Assembly (NCBI GenBank): GCA_036874045.1
Contig: CM072344.1
Coordinates: 3,444,501-3,508,500 of the forward strand
Origin: Cymodocea nodosa
Taxonomy: Eukaryota; Streptophyta; Magnoliopsida; Alismatales; Cymodoceaceae
DNA length: 64,000 nt
Direction: 5' to 3'
Under the pieces are notes generated by a model, which was not told where the DNA came from, did not search any database, and saw nothing but the letters and a program-made list of their open reading frames with translations. Both the position numbers and the translations under genes were made by a program. Position 1 is the first letter of the stretch. Each line of letters begins with the position of its first letter. Shown in pieces: positions 35,977 through 48,167 of this stretch.

Positions 35977-36990
35977 TGACTGCTCTAGTAGAAAAACCAT
36001 TAGGGGAAATTCTGTATCCTGAATTAGTTGATGAACCTTCATGTATTTGATTGCCAAACTTTGAGAGAGATAGGTTTGAATTGAAATCTAATTATATTAG
36101 TCAATTGCCACACTTTCATGGATTAGAAAGAGAAGATGCCTATTATTTCCTTAGAGAATTTAACGAAGTTTGTCAAATGATGAAAATGCTGAACATGAGT
36201 ATTGATGCTATTAAACTTAGATATATTCCTTTTTCTTTAAAAGACACAACTATGAGATGGTTATATACTTTGTCACCTGATTCAATTTCTACATGGACTG
36301 AATTTTACTCTATTTTTTTGGAAAAATATTATCCAACACATCAAATGATTAAAAGGAAAAAGGAAATATTAATATGTAGCCAAAAATAGGGAGAATCATT
36401 CTGAAAATATTTTAAAAGATTTAAAGATTTACTGATTCAATGTCTGCATCGTGCAATGAGTAAAGCACAATTAATAAGTATAATTTATGAAGGCATAGAT
36501 GTTTCAACTAAATCTTTATTAGAATCTACTTGTTAGAATAGATTTTTAAAACTGTGTAGTGAAGAAGCATGGACATACTTAGAAAACTTTGCAAAAAGAA
36601 CTACACAATGGAAAAATTTAGCTAAAGCTGTTACAAATAAAAGAATATTACCAAGGAAAATGCATGAAATAGATTCAAGCACTATGCTTGAAATTAAATT
36701 AACTGAGTTAACAAAGAAAATAGAAGAGTTATCATTAAATCAAAAACTAGCAGAAAAGAATACAAATATTAATGATTTAGATATTATTTATGCTAGAAAT
36801 CAGAAAGATAACTTTGGAAATTCTTATAACCCTAATTGGAGAAATCACCCGAACCTATCTTAGAGAAATAACAATTTCCAAGGAGGAGAAAATATAAATG
36901 ACAAAAATATAAGTTATGAAGTATTAATTGAACAAGGATCTAGAATAGAAAACTTAGAAAAGATAATTCAATAATTAAACAATCATCTAG
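35977..36990 (+). pseudogene. Athila capsid gag, F-box-associated type (fossil)
   Basis: Begins MTALVEKPLGEILYPELVDE. The Retrotrans_gag-type capsid follows: YISQLPHFHGLEREDAYYFL, DAIKLRYIPFSLKDTTMRWL and STWTEFYSIFLEKYYPTHQM. It ends with the Athila 'GNSYNPNWRNHPNLS' segment. An Athila LTR (36996-39177) is inserted near its 3' end. It lies upstream of the F-box gene and downstream of the pol block. Confidence 0.8.
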
Positions 36991-36995
36991 ATCTT

Positions 36996-39177
36996 TGTTT
37001 AGAATAAAAAGTGCATAATATTAACGATTAAATGATGGTTAATTACATAATATTTAGCTTATCATATGAGAATTAAGCCATTATGTTATAATTGCACTAT
37101 TATATGCTTTAATGAAAGAATCTACATAATTTCAGGAAATTAACGTTAATTTAGTACATTTTTGAACTGTCGGTAAGTTGCAAGTTTTTAATTCTTAAGG
37201 ATCCGAATTTTCTGTATTTTGAAGAGTTATATTGCATGTACCAGACAATTATGTTTTAAATGCTTAAAGAATATTTTATTATTTCCTGAAGTACACGTGT
37301 TGAAACATCAATGCATGACTTAAGTGAATTTTCAGTAAGTTATTTGGTAACTATCCGAAATGCATCTGGCTATTGGATAGTTAGATTTGTAAGTATCCAA
37401 AATATCCTTTTATTCATAAAACTTATTAAGGACATGTGTCGTGATCTGAAAACCTGATTTAAGTGTGGTTTTATAATATTAAGCATGATCCATTTTATTT
37501 GCATACATTTATGTCATGTACAAGTGAACAGTAACAACTCGTTGAGTTAATGTTCTTTTTGTTAAAAGATCACGTGCCGAACTCGTTGGGTTATAAGTTT
37601 AAAGGTATAAAAAGATCATGTGAGAACTCGTTGAGTTAGCAAGTAAAAATCATAAGTTATATATCTGAACTCGTTAAGTTACATTTATGCACGTGTTGAA
37701 TTTAAATGCTTTATGATGTCACGTGAGCTGCACATGGATAACTCGTTAAGTTAGCATAACTATACACGTTGAGTTAATTGAATATATACTAAGGTAACAC
37801 GTTATGTTAGTAAGCTTATAAGTTATTTCTTTATTGCACGTGTTTTATAGTTAAATCAATGAAGTAAGTCCGTTGAGTTATTTGTAACTCTATGGAATAT
37901 TTATTTTCTAATATGCCACTGTAGTAGTTGTAGAAAAAGGAAATTCGAAGGAAAATCACGATTACACGTATCATGCAAGAATTCACTCATGGAATGAAGA
38001 AGAAATCACATCGTTAATAGAAAGTGTGTGTGCAGAGGTGGAGAACCGCGCTAACTACAGGAAGCGTCGGAAGTTCCCTAAAGCTCCACACCACCACCAA
38101 AATCACCAACCATCGGAGATCTATAAGGATACTTTCCTAATGTCAGGTCCATTTCGAGCTAAACACGGTGACTAACAATTATTGTGAGGAGTGATCGCGT
38201 CGTGGGAAAGGAAGCCATTTTCACTAAGCACCCACTCATATCTCAGGAGATCATAAAACTTCTAGCCTTGGTTTCGGGTTGATGCTAGTATGCTGAAGAG
38301 GAGATCATCTTACAATTCTGGATTTGTGATTCTATAGGGAGAGGAGGCAAGATTGTAAGTGATTAAGTTTTTAATGGTGTAATCGCGTCGCATGTAGTGA
38401 CAGAAGTTTTTACTATCGATAAAGATTTTTACATTTCACCTTTTGCTCATCTTTAAGAACATATCAAAACAAAAATACCAAAAACAACAAATTATCCGTG
38501 TTTACATTTAGTATTAAAGTGTTGTATTGTTTGTTTTGTATCATGATTAAAGTTATTATTTTTAGTATTGTGAATGTTTTATGTTTGTTTGATTCAGAAA
38601 ATAGAAAATAGTTTTAGTGTTTACTGAAATTGATTCGTTCTAGATACTTAAAGATTTTAATGGTTACTGTTTGAAATATCTGAATGTTAGTGTTACTTAA
38701 TGATAAATCTAATATTAACTAACATTACAGAGCTTAATTGATGTTATTTACAATCTATAGAACTGCTCAATAGTTGGTCGAATTCCTCTGTAAATAGCAA
38801 TATTTAATTGGAAAGATAGGCTGGTGGAGTTAACTTAAGTCTACAAGGTTAGTCCGTTGAGTTAGCCATAACTTTACGAACTAAGTCCGTTGTGTTAACC
38901 TTAACTCAATAGAGTGCATAATTGAACACATATAAACTCCAATATAAAAATCGAAACAGTACACAATTCTTACTCAATCTCTATGGGATCAACCTGTATT
39001 TACACACAAATACAATATACACTATGCACTTGCAGTTAAAATACAAATTGGAATTAATATCTAATTTGTGAAAGGTTGTTTGTTTACTTCTAAAAGTAAT
39101 TATTTATATAAGCGTAAAAACAAATTAAACAAATTTTCTAGTGTCACTTAACAAATAGAAGTTAATAAATCAATACA
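36996..39177 (+). mobile_element. Athila LTR inserted between gag and F-box gene
   Basis: Starts TGTTTAGAATAAAAAG and ends AATACA, flanked by 'atctt' at 36991-36995 and 39178-39182. The gag text on either side joins the same way as in the minus-strand copy near 61290. The last 60 bp differ from other Athila LTR ends, so the right edge is less certain. Confidence 0.65.
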
Positions 39178-39182
39178 ATCTT

Positions 39183-39536
39183 GTACTTGGAAATGTTGCC
39201 ATTAAAAATCATAATATAAATAGAAATATACCCCCTAGATAGAAGGAATCAATAGAAGTTAGACCTACTAGAGGATTGCCAATGCAAGTAATATCTAACA
39301 TTGTTAATAGAATTGATACCTCCTTTGGAGGGAAACTGAATGAAGTAGTACAACTAAAATAATTATGTATAATATAGTAAATAGAAAAATATAAAAAGAA
39401 AAAATGTGTAAGTGTAATTATAGTTAGTAATATCGTAGTGTTATTACTTAACAAACTTAGTCTGTTGAGTTATAACCTAACTCCACGAGGGTAAGTAAGT
39501 AGCTATGTTAATTTTATTTTTACAGAATCACAACAG
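39183..39536 (+). other. gag end and spacer before the F-box gene, with splice-site-like motifs
   Basis: The first part (to about 39360) continues the gag frame (PTRGLPMQVISNIVNRI). The rest is spacer with a 'gttgagttataacctaactccacg' hairpin, a donor-like 'gggtaagtaagt' at 39490-39501 and an acceptor-like 'ttttatttttacag' ending 39524, 12 bases before the F-box ATG. The minus-strand copy near 60885-60955 keeps the donor-like box. Confidence 0.5.
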
Positions 39537-40240
39537 ATGGAATTGATGAAATTACCATTGGATGCACTAAGGGAAGTATTGAGTAACCTACCGATTAAAG
39601 ATTTGTGAAGATTGTATTGTGTGTCAAAGGAAATTAAAGAATGTGTTAGAGGAAAATATTTTAATGGACTACAGGTTGCAAAAATGACTAATATTAGAGA
39701 TTGATTTTATGAAAGTCATTTAATCATAGTTCAATTAATTATGAATATCCGAATATGGAAGAAACTATTGGAATTCCACCCAATACATTAGAAGGAATAG
39801 ATCATATAATGGGGATAGATGAAGGATTAATTATTTATAGAACCAAACCAAGGTATGCAATTCTATTACTCGATATTTTGATTAGAAATCTTATCACTAG
39901 AGAAGAACGGAATATAGGAAGGCCTAATAGATGTGAAGTATCAACTGAAAATTGTGGGTCGGCATTAATCTTTTCTGATAAAAATTCAACCATTCCTGAA
40001 AAATTGTATTACTAGAGACCAACTGGAAATTGGGATGAAAATTTATGTTTAAGTGTGTATAATTTTCTGAATAGATCATAGACTGAAAATACTAGGATAT
40101 ATCTAGGACAGAAAACATTAATTAACAACATACATGTCATACTTGATGGATATATATATCTAGTCACAGATATATCGGTTACATTTAGATCTGATTTATA
40201 CATAGTAAGCATAGAAAGCTCTTGTATGATTCAAGCTTTT
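39537..40240 (+). pseudogene. F-box gene copy 1 inside Athila derivative (fossil)
   Basis: The start MELMKLPLDALREVLSNLPI then RLYCVSKEIKECVRGKYF is a clear F-box (LP..l..iLs.LP...L.r...Vsk...). Downstream, SALIFSDKNSTIPEKLYY, RIYLGQKTLINNIHVILDGY and IYLVTD fit an F-box-associated beta domain. F-box proteins are substrate receptors of SCF (Skp1-cullin-F-box) ubiquitin ligases. The gene occupies the place of the third ORF, between gag and the polypurine tract at 40775. It is part of a virus-like element and broken; whether any copy ever made protein is unknown. Confidence 0.7.
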
Positions 40241-40790
40241 TAAAATAACTTTTAAAGTACAAATATGCATATACTGTTCCGAAAAGATAAAAGTGTTTTG
40301 TGAAATATAGATATCTTTTAAATCAAGTATATTTTCGGTTATCTAAGATTGCTGAAGTATGAATCTAGATTAGACTTTCGAAGTTGTTTATCTGATATAC
40401 AATTCATTATTCTTCTTGTTTTAATCATATTGAATTAGATTGTGTTTTGATTCATATGTAGTTGAAATTTATTCTGGAAAGCATATTGGAAAATTCAGGA
40501 TGACAGATGTTTGAAAAAAAAATGATAATATAATTACCACCTATGTGATGCTAATATATTTTGTATGTATTTTACATATGTTTTAAATATATTTGCAGGT
40601 TGAGGAGGAGAAAATAATGTTAAATTAGAATACGAAATTAATACAAAATATCTTTACATTAATCTAAGCTATGTATTCTGAAGTTACAAAATGAAGAATT
40701 AGTTCTAGTACTTTAGAAAGACACACTAGTTAGATCTTAGTAGTTTGCTAAGGGACTAGCAAAATTTAAGTATGGGGGAAGTGTTTAGAA
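40241..40790 (+). other. 3' non-coding region and polypurine tract of the inner Athila
   Basis: AT-rich, matching the minus-strand copy at 56180-56740. It ends 'aagtatgggggaag' immediately before the LTR start TGTTTAGAATG at 40791. Confidence 0.75.
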
Positions 40791-40867
40791 TGAAAAAGTG
40801 CATAATATTTACGTTTAAATGATGGTTAATTGCATAATATTTAGCTTATCATATGAGAATTACACCA

Positions 40868-42520
40868 TGTAGGATCGTATGGCTACACAAGAGGGGGGTG
40901 AATTGTAGTTTTCAATATTTTCTAAAATATAATTGAAACTTTAAATCTCAAAAACAAGTCGAGACATTGTTTTCATAAAATCATTTTTATTCAAGGTTTC
41001 AATTACAATATACAATTCAATTCTCCTCAAAAATTGTAGATGCAATTATATCTCGATACCATGTATCATCTAAATAATTTCATAACTACAAACAGAGAAA
41101 ACTAATTTGCAGAATTTAAAACATTTCTCCTTGTTTGAGATCTTTCTTCTTGTTTTTCTTCTTCAGCAATTCTTCAGTGACGAATATCTTGTCTTTCTCT
41201 GCTTCACCGAATTTGCTTTCTTCTAATACTTTAAATCTTTAGTGACATAAATAATACCTATTTCTGCTTCACTGAATTTTCTTCCACTTGAGAGATTTTC
41301 CCCGAAGAGGTGTTTTTGATCCCTGAAAAAGATTTTTCTTTTGGTGTGTAGGGATAACTCGATCCTTGAAAAGATTTTTCGTTTTGTGTGCAAGGATAAT
41401 TTGATCAACGAGAATTCTATGCCTTTTATACTATATCTTCATTTCATGCATATCCTTCACATTTAACCACTACCAGTTTTCCACTTCTTCACGTCTTTTC
41501 TTTTTCCTTCATCTAAATACACATGTTCTGACCCACGTTTACATTACGAATTTTCTTTAATCATCAGTCTTAGATCTCTGAAAAATTTCCTGCAAAATAA
41601 ACTTTCTCATCCAAAAAATTTTCCATCAAGTGTAATAAGAAGTCGTTACTTTAATGTTAACTAAACGAGTAACACAAGTATATATATATAACTTAACGTT
41701 TCTAACTTAACGAGTTCCTCATGTGCCATTTCACGTGACAAGTACTGTAGTTAACTCAACGAACTAAGTCTGTGGTGTTACGCTAACTCAACGAACCAGC
41801 TTAACCTTTCTTTCGGAAGGTTAAACGATAACTCACTGAAAACAGTTTAAGTTTCAGATAGTTACGGTTGTAAGTCTTCGAAAAACTTTAACTCACCGAT
41901 TCAGCAATAAACAAATGTTTTTATAATAAGAATTTTACCACGTGCAAAAATAACAACTTAAGTTTATAATGCTAACCTAACGCGTTGCCTTAGTGTTCAA
42001 TCTAGCAACTCAACGCGTTTAGTTATGTTAACTTAACTAGTTAAACATGTGCACCTCACGTGATACAATACAACATTCGTAACTTATAATTTCACCACGT
42101 GTATAATACTAACTTAACGAGTTCGTCTCTTCTTTTACTCACTAACTTAATGAGTTCTCACGTGACCTATTTTAACCTTTAAGCCTCTAACTTAACGAGT
42201 TCTCACGTGACCTCTATACAAACAAAACTCTAACTTAACGAGTTGTCTAAACGTGCACTGTTCATGATACAGAAGATATAACTTTAAAACATATCATGCT
42301 TTTCACTAAAAACACACGTTAACTTAACGCTTAGTTAAATGAGAAATTAATGCAACGAAATGACTAGTTATTAACTTCAGATCCAATACAGACAAGTATT
42401 TATGTCAGTAAGCCTTTTCTGTATTAATTGATGATTTTAATTTCTTTTCACAAGCAATAGTAATTGAGCAAATATGATTATTTTCATTCAGCACATATCA
42501 TCAAAACAAAATACTCAACA
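40868..42520 (-). repeat. 3' LTR of the minus-strand Sirevirus-type element
   Basis: 1653 bp; same family as the solo LTR 58822-60527. Contains G-boxes, 'aacttaacgagtt' hairpins, two 45-bp units (from 42143 and 42188) and the block shared with Athila LTRs (41939-42124). Confidence 0.85.
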
Positions 42521-43019
42521 ATCTCCCCCTTTTTGATGATGACAAAACCATATTAAATCAATTATGAAATATGTTTAACTCAACAAAGCACCTTCGTTGG
42601 GTTAACTTTTAATTCAACAAACTTGTTTGTTGACTTAAGTTCACTTAAGCTTATTTCTATTATTTGTGTAAATTTTACCTCTCAGAACTAAAACTCTCAT
42701 ATGTCAATAATTATATAAGTATCAGTTTTCTAATTATCATCTGTCAAATTACAATAACCATTTAAATATCATCTTCCTTTATAATATATGCAATTAAGAT
42801 CATAATCATCTTTTTATAATATTTCTCCCCCTTTTTGTCATTAATCGAAAAGATAATTACAGAGAATATATATATATATATAGTAAGAGATATATTTACA
42901 ACAACAATTTCTTTAAACAAGAATAATAATTGAACACATTTACAGAAAAATGTATTATTCAATGAATCAAACAAGAAATACAAACATTACATTTTGTATT
43001 CAGAAATAAACAAAAACAG
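42521..43019 (-). other. 3' non-coding region of the Sirevirus-type element, with a second polypurine-like box
   Basis: Besides the tract at the LTR (42521-42535), a second box (taatgacaaaaagggggaga on the minus strand) lies at 42822-42845. The same box occurs in the other Sirevirus-type element at about 52364-52384. A short (ta)n run is at 42867-42884. Confidence 0.65.
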
Positions 43020-45290
43020 TTATCGAGCCCTCCTAAGTATGTCACTTATAGCATTACATATTTTATCTCCTAGATGCCTAATATCATTTCTGATGTTGTT
43101 AAGCACTACATCTAAGTCATGAGGTAGCTGGGTTTGTTGTTCTACTTGAACTGAATAACTTTGTTGTTGTTGTTGTATATGGTCTGTACAATCAGGTTGT
43201 TGTTGTTGTTGTCGTTGAGGTTTATGCATGGCCTGAAATTTTTGCAAATCTTTAACACTAAATGCTCTCATGCCTTTAGTTTCAGAGGGCCAGTTGGATA
43301 AATTCAATTGGCTTGCAAGGATTCTACATACAACATCACTATAAAATAACTTTGAACTCATATGCTATAGTTGAGAAGTAAAAACATCAAACCAATTGAT
43401 TTGAATTCTATTCAACAGGCCATAAGTTGCATATAAACAACTTCTGCTAACTCCCAAATTGTGTCCAACTCTCTGAAATAAATTTACATGCAATATATTT
43501 GCAATAAACCTTGCCTCTACATTTAGATTTTCCATTAATCTCATTTTAGAATATACATCTGGAATTTTTGATAAAGACTGAATGTTCCATTTTAATTGTC
43601 TAATCATGTCAAATCTGTTTGTAACAACAACACCTTCATTCTTTAATCTCAAAACTTCAAAAATTAACTCAGGAGATAATACAAACTCCTATTGATTTAT
43701 TTGAGTTTTCAGAAAATTTCCATTCTTGAGCAAATTGCTATAAAAAGTTGCAATAAGTTTTGTGTATTGCTTCCATTTCGTTCCTACAGGCAAGAATTGA
43801 ATGAGACCTTGAAATTCAAATAGATCTCTTATTTCCATCAAATTTCTGAACTTTATTGGACGAGTATGCAGAATCTAACATGTAATCAGATTATTGTATT
43901 TCTGCAATGCTTCTTCAGATCTAAAATGAATTGAATTACCTTGAATTTGTAATACTGTACACAAAGAAGGTGATACCTGAAGCCGTGATTTAGAGTTTAA
44001 TTCATCTTCAGGAACCTATTCTTCAAAATGAATGTCATGTTGTTCCTCTTCCAAAATATTATCTTGAAGCTGCTTAGGTAAGCTTGATTCTTCAACTTCA
44101 ACAGTGTTAGGAACATCTTCAATATGCTCAACATTCATCTATTCAGTCTCTATAAAATGATCAGAGTTCAATGTTTCCATAAATTCTACAGTCGATGTAT
44201 CTGTCTATAATTATTCATTTTGTTCAACAGATATCTCCATTGATTCATGCTGTGAATTCTCAAACTTTGCTTCTATAGATTCTGTAGAAGGTTGGTTAAC
44301 TTTTAACTCTTCTAGAGTCTTAACATTTTCAATATCTGTTACTCCAAACAATTCAGCCTGTGAACTAGTTACTGCCTCAACATTGTCAATTATATCTACA
44401 ATAACTTTTTCAATGTCAAGTGCCTGATGCTCTGATTTATCAATTTCTACATCATCAGGACTTGTACTAATAGAAAAACTTGAGCTCATATTTGACTTGT
44501 ATTTCTTCTCAAGCTTTCTAGCAAGGGAAAATAAAGTCTCATTATCTTCATCAGTTTCAGTGTGTTCAGAACTGATGAGTTTATCAGATGCACAATAAGG
44601 TACAATGTCTAGACATACATTGTCCTTTGAAAATAAATTTTCATCTGATTTTCCTTTTTCAATAGACTTTGTTTCCTTAGACATAATTTTTCTGATTTTT
44701 CTTCTTCTATAACAAGTGAATCGCTCTTCTTGAAGTATTGCTGTTTTCTTTTGAAATTGTTCCATAAAAGTTTTCTGCTTTAATTCTACTAAGGCACTCT
44801 CTATTGCTACGGCCTTTCGAAGATTGTTAACTTTTATTTTGTCTACAGCAATATTTGATTCTATTTGTTTTGAATATAAAGGAGTAGGGATAGCTGATTC
44901 ATGCTCTTCCTCAAATGCATGTAGTCTAGTACCATTTATTGGTATTTGAGGAGTTCTAGTTGAAGTACCTACACCTTTTTCCAAATATTTTGCATACTAC
45001 TCGAGAAATGCAATCTCAGCACATTTCATTCTATATTCTCTATCAAATTTACTATGAATACCCATGTATGTAATATTTGCATCAGTATTTTAAAGTTCTT
45101 GTCTAACTTCATTTAGTATACCTTTAGGAAAGAAATATTCACTATAAATTTCTGTTAACCTTTTGTCCACTCAAAATATTTTCTTGAACCAAGTGCGTGG
45201 AGCTTCATCATTCTCTATTTCTTTTTCTTTTGCATCTCCTTTGCTTTTGCCTTTTCCTCTGCCACGACCTTTGTAGAACTTGGAGACCAT
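43020..45290 (-). pseudogene. Transpos_ret-like protein of the Sirevirus-type element (fossil)
   Basis: Starts MVSKFYKGRGRGKGKSKGDA, a basic Gly/Lys-rich head. A long acidic Glu/Ser-rich middle follows (44984-44211 open). The conserved region has FRNLMEIRDLFEFQGLIQFL and YTKLIATFYSNLLKNG, then MENLNVEARFIANILHVNLF. It ends with a Gln-rich tail (runs of Q near 43200 and 43160) and LDVVLNNIRNDIRHLGDKIC. It parallels 32272-34745. No catalytic motif is visible; a structural or nucleic-acid-binding role is only a guess. Confidence 0.55.
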
Positions 45291-47521
45291 CGTCGTAGGT
45301 TGTAACAGCAACTAGCGGGAAAGATTTTCTTGACAAAGTTTACAAATAACATTATCTTGAGAACAATAAGTGTAATAAGTGTTTAATAGAAGTGTTTAAC
45401 ATCTATAACATTTAGTTAAATGAAAAATTAATGCAATGAAATGACTAGTTATTAACTTCAAATCCAATACAGACAAGTATTTATGTCAGTAAGCTTTTTC
45501 TATATTAATTGATGATTTTAATTTCTTTTCACAAGCAATAGTAATTGAGCAAATATGATTATTTTCATTCAGCACACATCATCAAAAAAAAATACTCAAT
45601 ACGCCATTATGTCATAATTGCATTGTTATATGCTTTAATGAAAGAATCTACATAATTTTAGGAAATTAACATTAATTAAGTACATTTCTGAATTGTTGGT
45701 AAGTTACAGGCTTTGAAATTCTTATGTCTTCAAATTTTCTGTTATTTCGAAGAATTATATTGCATGTACTAGACAGTTATATTCTAAACGCTTAAAGAAT
45801 ATTTTATTGTTTCCTGGAGTACACGTGTTGTAACCTTAATGCATGACTTAAGTGAGTGTTCGATAAGTTATTTGTTAACTATCCAAAATGCATCTAAGCA
45901 TCGGATAGTTAAGTTTGTAAGTAATCGAAATATTTGAACTCGTTAAGTTAGAATTATGCACGTGTTGAATTTAAATGCTTTATTATGTCACGTAAGCTGC
46001 ACATGTATAACTCGTTAAGTTATCATAACTATATGTGTTTAGTTACTTGAATATACACTAAGGTAACGCGTTATATTAGTGTTATAATCTTATAAGTTAT
46101 TTCTTTATTGCACATGTTTTATAGTTAAATCAACGAAGTAAGTCCGTTGAGTTACACTAACTCTACGGACCATTTATTTTCTAATATGCCACTATAGCAA
46201 TTGCAGAAACAGGAAATTCAAAGGAAAACCACGATTGCACGTATCACGTAGGAATTCACTTATGGAATGAAGAAGAAATCACCATTGTTGATATGAATGA
46301 AGGAAATCCAACCGATCATTTAAGCAGGAGTAGTTACTATTGAAAGAAATATAAAAGAAGATGAGAAAGACGAAAAGTGTGGGTGTGTAGGAGGAGAACC
46401 ATGCTAACTACAAGAAGTGTCGGTAGTTCCTTAAAGCTCTACACCACCACCAAAACCACCAACATCACCAACCATTGGAGGTCTGTGAGGATACTTTCTA
46501 GATGTTGAGTTGATTCCGAGCGAAACACGATGACTGACAACTACTGTGGGGAGTGATCACGTCATAGGAAGGGAAGCCATTTTCACCAAGCATCGACTCA
46601 TATCTTAGGAGATCGTAAAACTTCTAGCCTTGGTTTTGGGTTGATGCCAGTATGCTGAAGAGGAGATCATCTTACAATTCTTGATTCGCGATTCTATAGG
46701 GAGAGGAGGCAAGATTGTAAGTGATTAAGTTTTCAGTGGTGTAATCGCGTCGCATGTAGTGACATAAGTTTTTACTATCGACAAAGATTTTTACATTTCA
46801 CCTTTTACTTATCTTCAAGAACATATCAAAACAAAAATACCAAAAATAACAAATTATATGTGTTTACATTTAGTATTAAAGTGTTGTATTGTTTGCTTTG
46901 TATCGTGATTAATATTATCATTGACAGTATTTTGAATGTTTTATGTTTGTTTGATTTAGAAAATAGAAAATAGTTTTATAGTTTACTAAAATTGAATTGT
47001 CCCAAATACTTAAATATTTTAATGGTTACTATTTGCAATATCTGAATGTTAGTATTGCTTAATGACAAATCTAATATTAACTAACATTAAAGAGCTTCAC
47101 TAATGTTATTTACATTCTATGGAACCACCCAATGGTTGACCGAATTCCTTTGTAAATAACATTATTTAACTGGAAAAATAGGCTCATGGAGTTAACTTAA
47201 GTCTACAAGGTTAGTCCATTGAGTAAACTATAACTCCATGAACTAAGTCCATTAGGTTAACTGTAACTCAATGGAGTGTTTTACTAAACACATATAAACT
47301 CCAATATAAAAATCAAAATAGTACACAATTCTTACTCAATCTCTATGGGATCGACCTGTACTTGTACACAGATACAATATACACTATGCACTTGTAGTTT
47401 AAAATACAAATTGGACTTCATATCTAATTTGCATGAAAGGTTGTTTATTTACTTCTAAGAGAATTTATTAATATAGGCATAAAAAAATCTAGCAAGTTTA
47501 TGATTCTTTACAACCAAGACA

Positions 47522-48167
47522 GATATCATTTATGAAACTGAGAAAACAATAATGAAAATTGACCAAAAATTGAATACAATGAGATTAGATGAGTTGGAAA
47601 GAAAGCTAAATGCACTAGATAAATTACCAATGAAATTACAAGTTATGCAAGATAAAAATGAGAACACAAGTGATAAGTTCAATGTCGAAAGTGTGTATAA
47701 TTTACAAAACACAAAGATAAAAGAAATTACCTCTGGAATAGGAATTGAGAAAGTAATCCAACTGAGAAATATATAGAAACAATTAAAAATCAAAATCACA
47801 AGAAAGAAATGGTAATACAAGAACATCATGAAAATGTTGAAAATCTAGAAGATGTTTGTGTAACATTAAGATCTAGAACTTACGTACTACTAAGAATTCA
47901 AAAAGAAAACAAAGTGGGGTAAGTAAGAACAAATTTCAAAATGAAAATGAACACGTAATACCTAAAAACTTAGAAATCAATGAAGGAAAATCTGAATCTA
48001 AAAATGAAACTGTAAATGACCAAAAGAAAGAAATGAAAGAAAACGAATCTTTTAAATAATAATCATTAGCACCTTATCCTAAAAGATTAAAACAAACATT
48101 TCCTGAAAAACAAGAAAAAATTAGAGAAATTTTTGGAAAAGTACAAGTTAACATTCCTTTGTTAGAC
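47522..48167 (+). pseudogene. Outer Athila gag tail and protease approach (fossil)
   Basis: Continues the outer element after the inner insertion: RLDELERKLNALDKLPMKLQ, then DVCVTLRSRTYV and IFGKVQVNIPLLD. It is homologous to 27380-27990. Confidence 0.7.

Larger units (their letters stand above)
40868..45601 (-). mobile_element. Sirevirus-type non-autonomous element in the Athila LTR
   Basis: On the minus strand its left LTR (40868-42520) reads from TGTTGAGTATTTTG to ACGATCCTACA. A polypurine tract (aaaaagggggagat) lies at 42521-42535. The internal region holds one large Transpos_ret-like coding region (45290-43020) and no gag or pol; a short LTR piece (about 45410-45601) closes it. The target duplication is 5 bp with one difference. 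The two LTR pieces differ by about 4% by eye, so this is one of the younger insertions. Confidence 0.8.
24896..47521 (+). mobile_element. Inner composite Athila-type fossil (22.6 kb with nested insertions)
   Basis: The element starts TGTTTAGAATG and ends ACCAAGACA, with LTRs 24896-26901 and 40791-47521 (the latter split) and target duplication 'gatat' at 24891-24895 and 47522-47526. Internal parts in order: knuckle and gag tail, protease, reverse transcriptase with RNase H, partial integrase, a Transpos_ret-like region, a capsid gag, an F-box gene and a polypurine tract. Insertions within it are a Sirevirus-type solo LTR (30917-32266), an Athila LTR (36996-39177) and a Sirevirus-type element (40868-45601). 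The LTRs differ by roughly 6-7% by eye, a few million years or less. The order pol-then-capsid suggests two element types recombined. Broken many times. Confidence 0.8.
40791..47521 (+). repeat. 3' LTR of the inner Athila, split by a Sirevirus-type element
   Basis: Parts 40791-40867 and 45602-47521 together match the 5' LTR 24896-26901. The insertion site carries 'cacca' (40863-40867) and 'cgcca' (45602-45606). Confidence 0.85.
22520..48167 (+). mobile_element. Outer Athila-type (Ty3/gypsy) fossil, split by an inner composite Athila
   Basis: Parts are the 5' LTR 22520-24427, primer-binding site and zinc-knuckle region 24428-24895, then the gag C-terminal and protease approach 47522-48167. 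Between them lies the inner element 24896-47521 with target duplication 'gatat'. At 48168 the sequence passes into a Sirevirus-type LTR; the remaining pol region is not in view. Broken many times. Confidence 0.75.

Noticed and set aside
42867-42884. (ta)n microsatellite
   Set aside because: Short and in non-coding retroelement sequence; not informative.
47530-47829. 99-codon minus-strand frame rich in Phe and Leu
   Set aside because: Antisense of the Athila gag tail.
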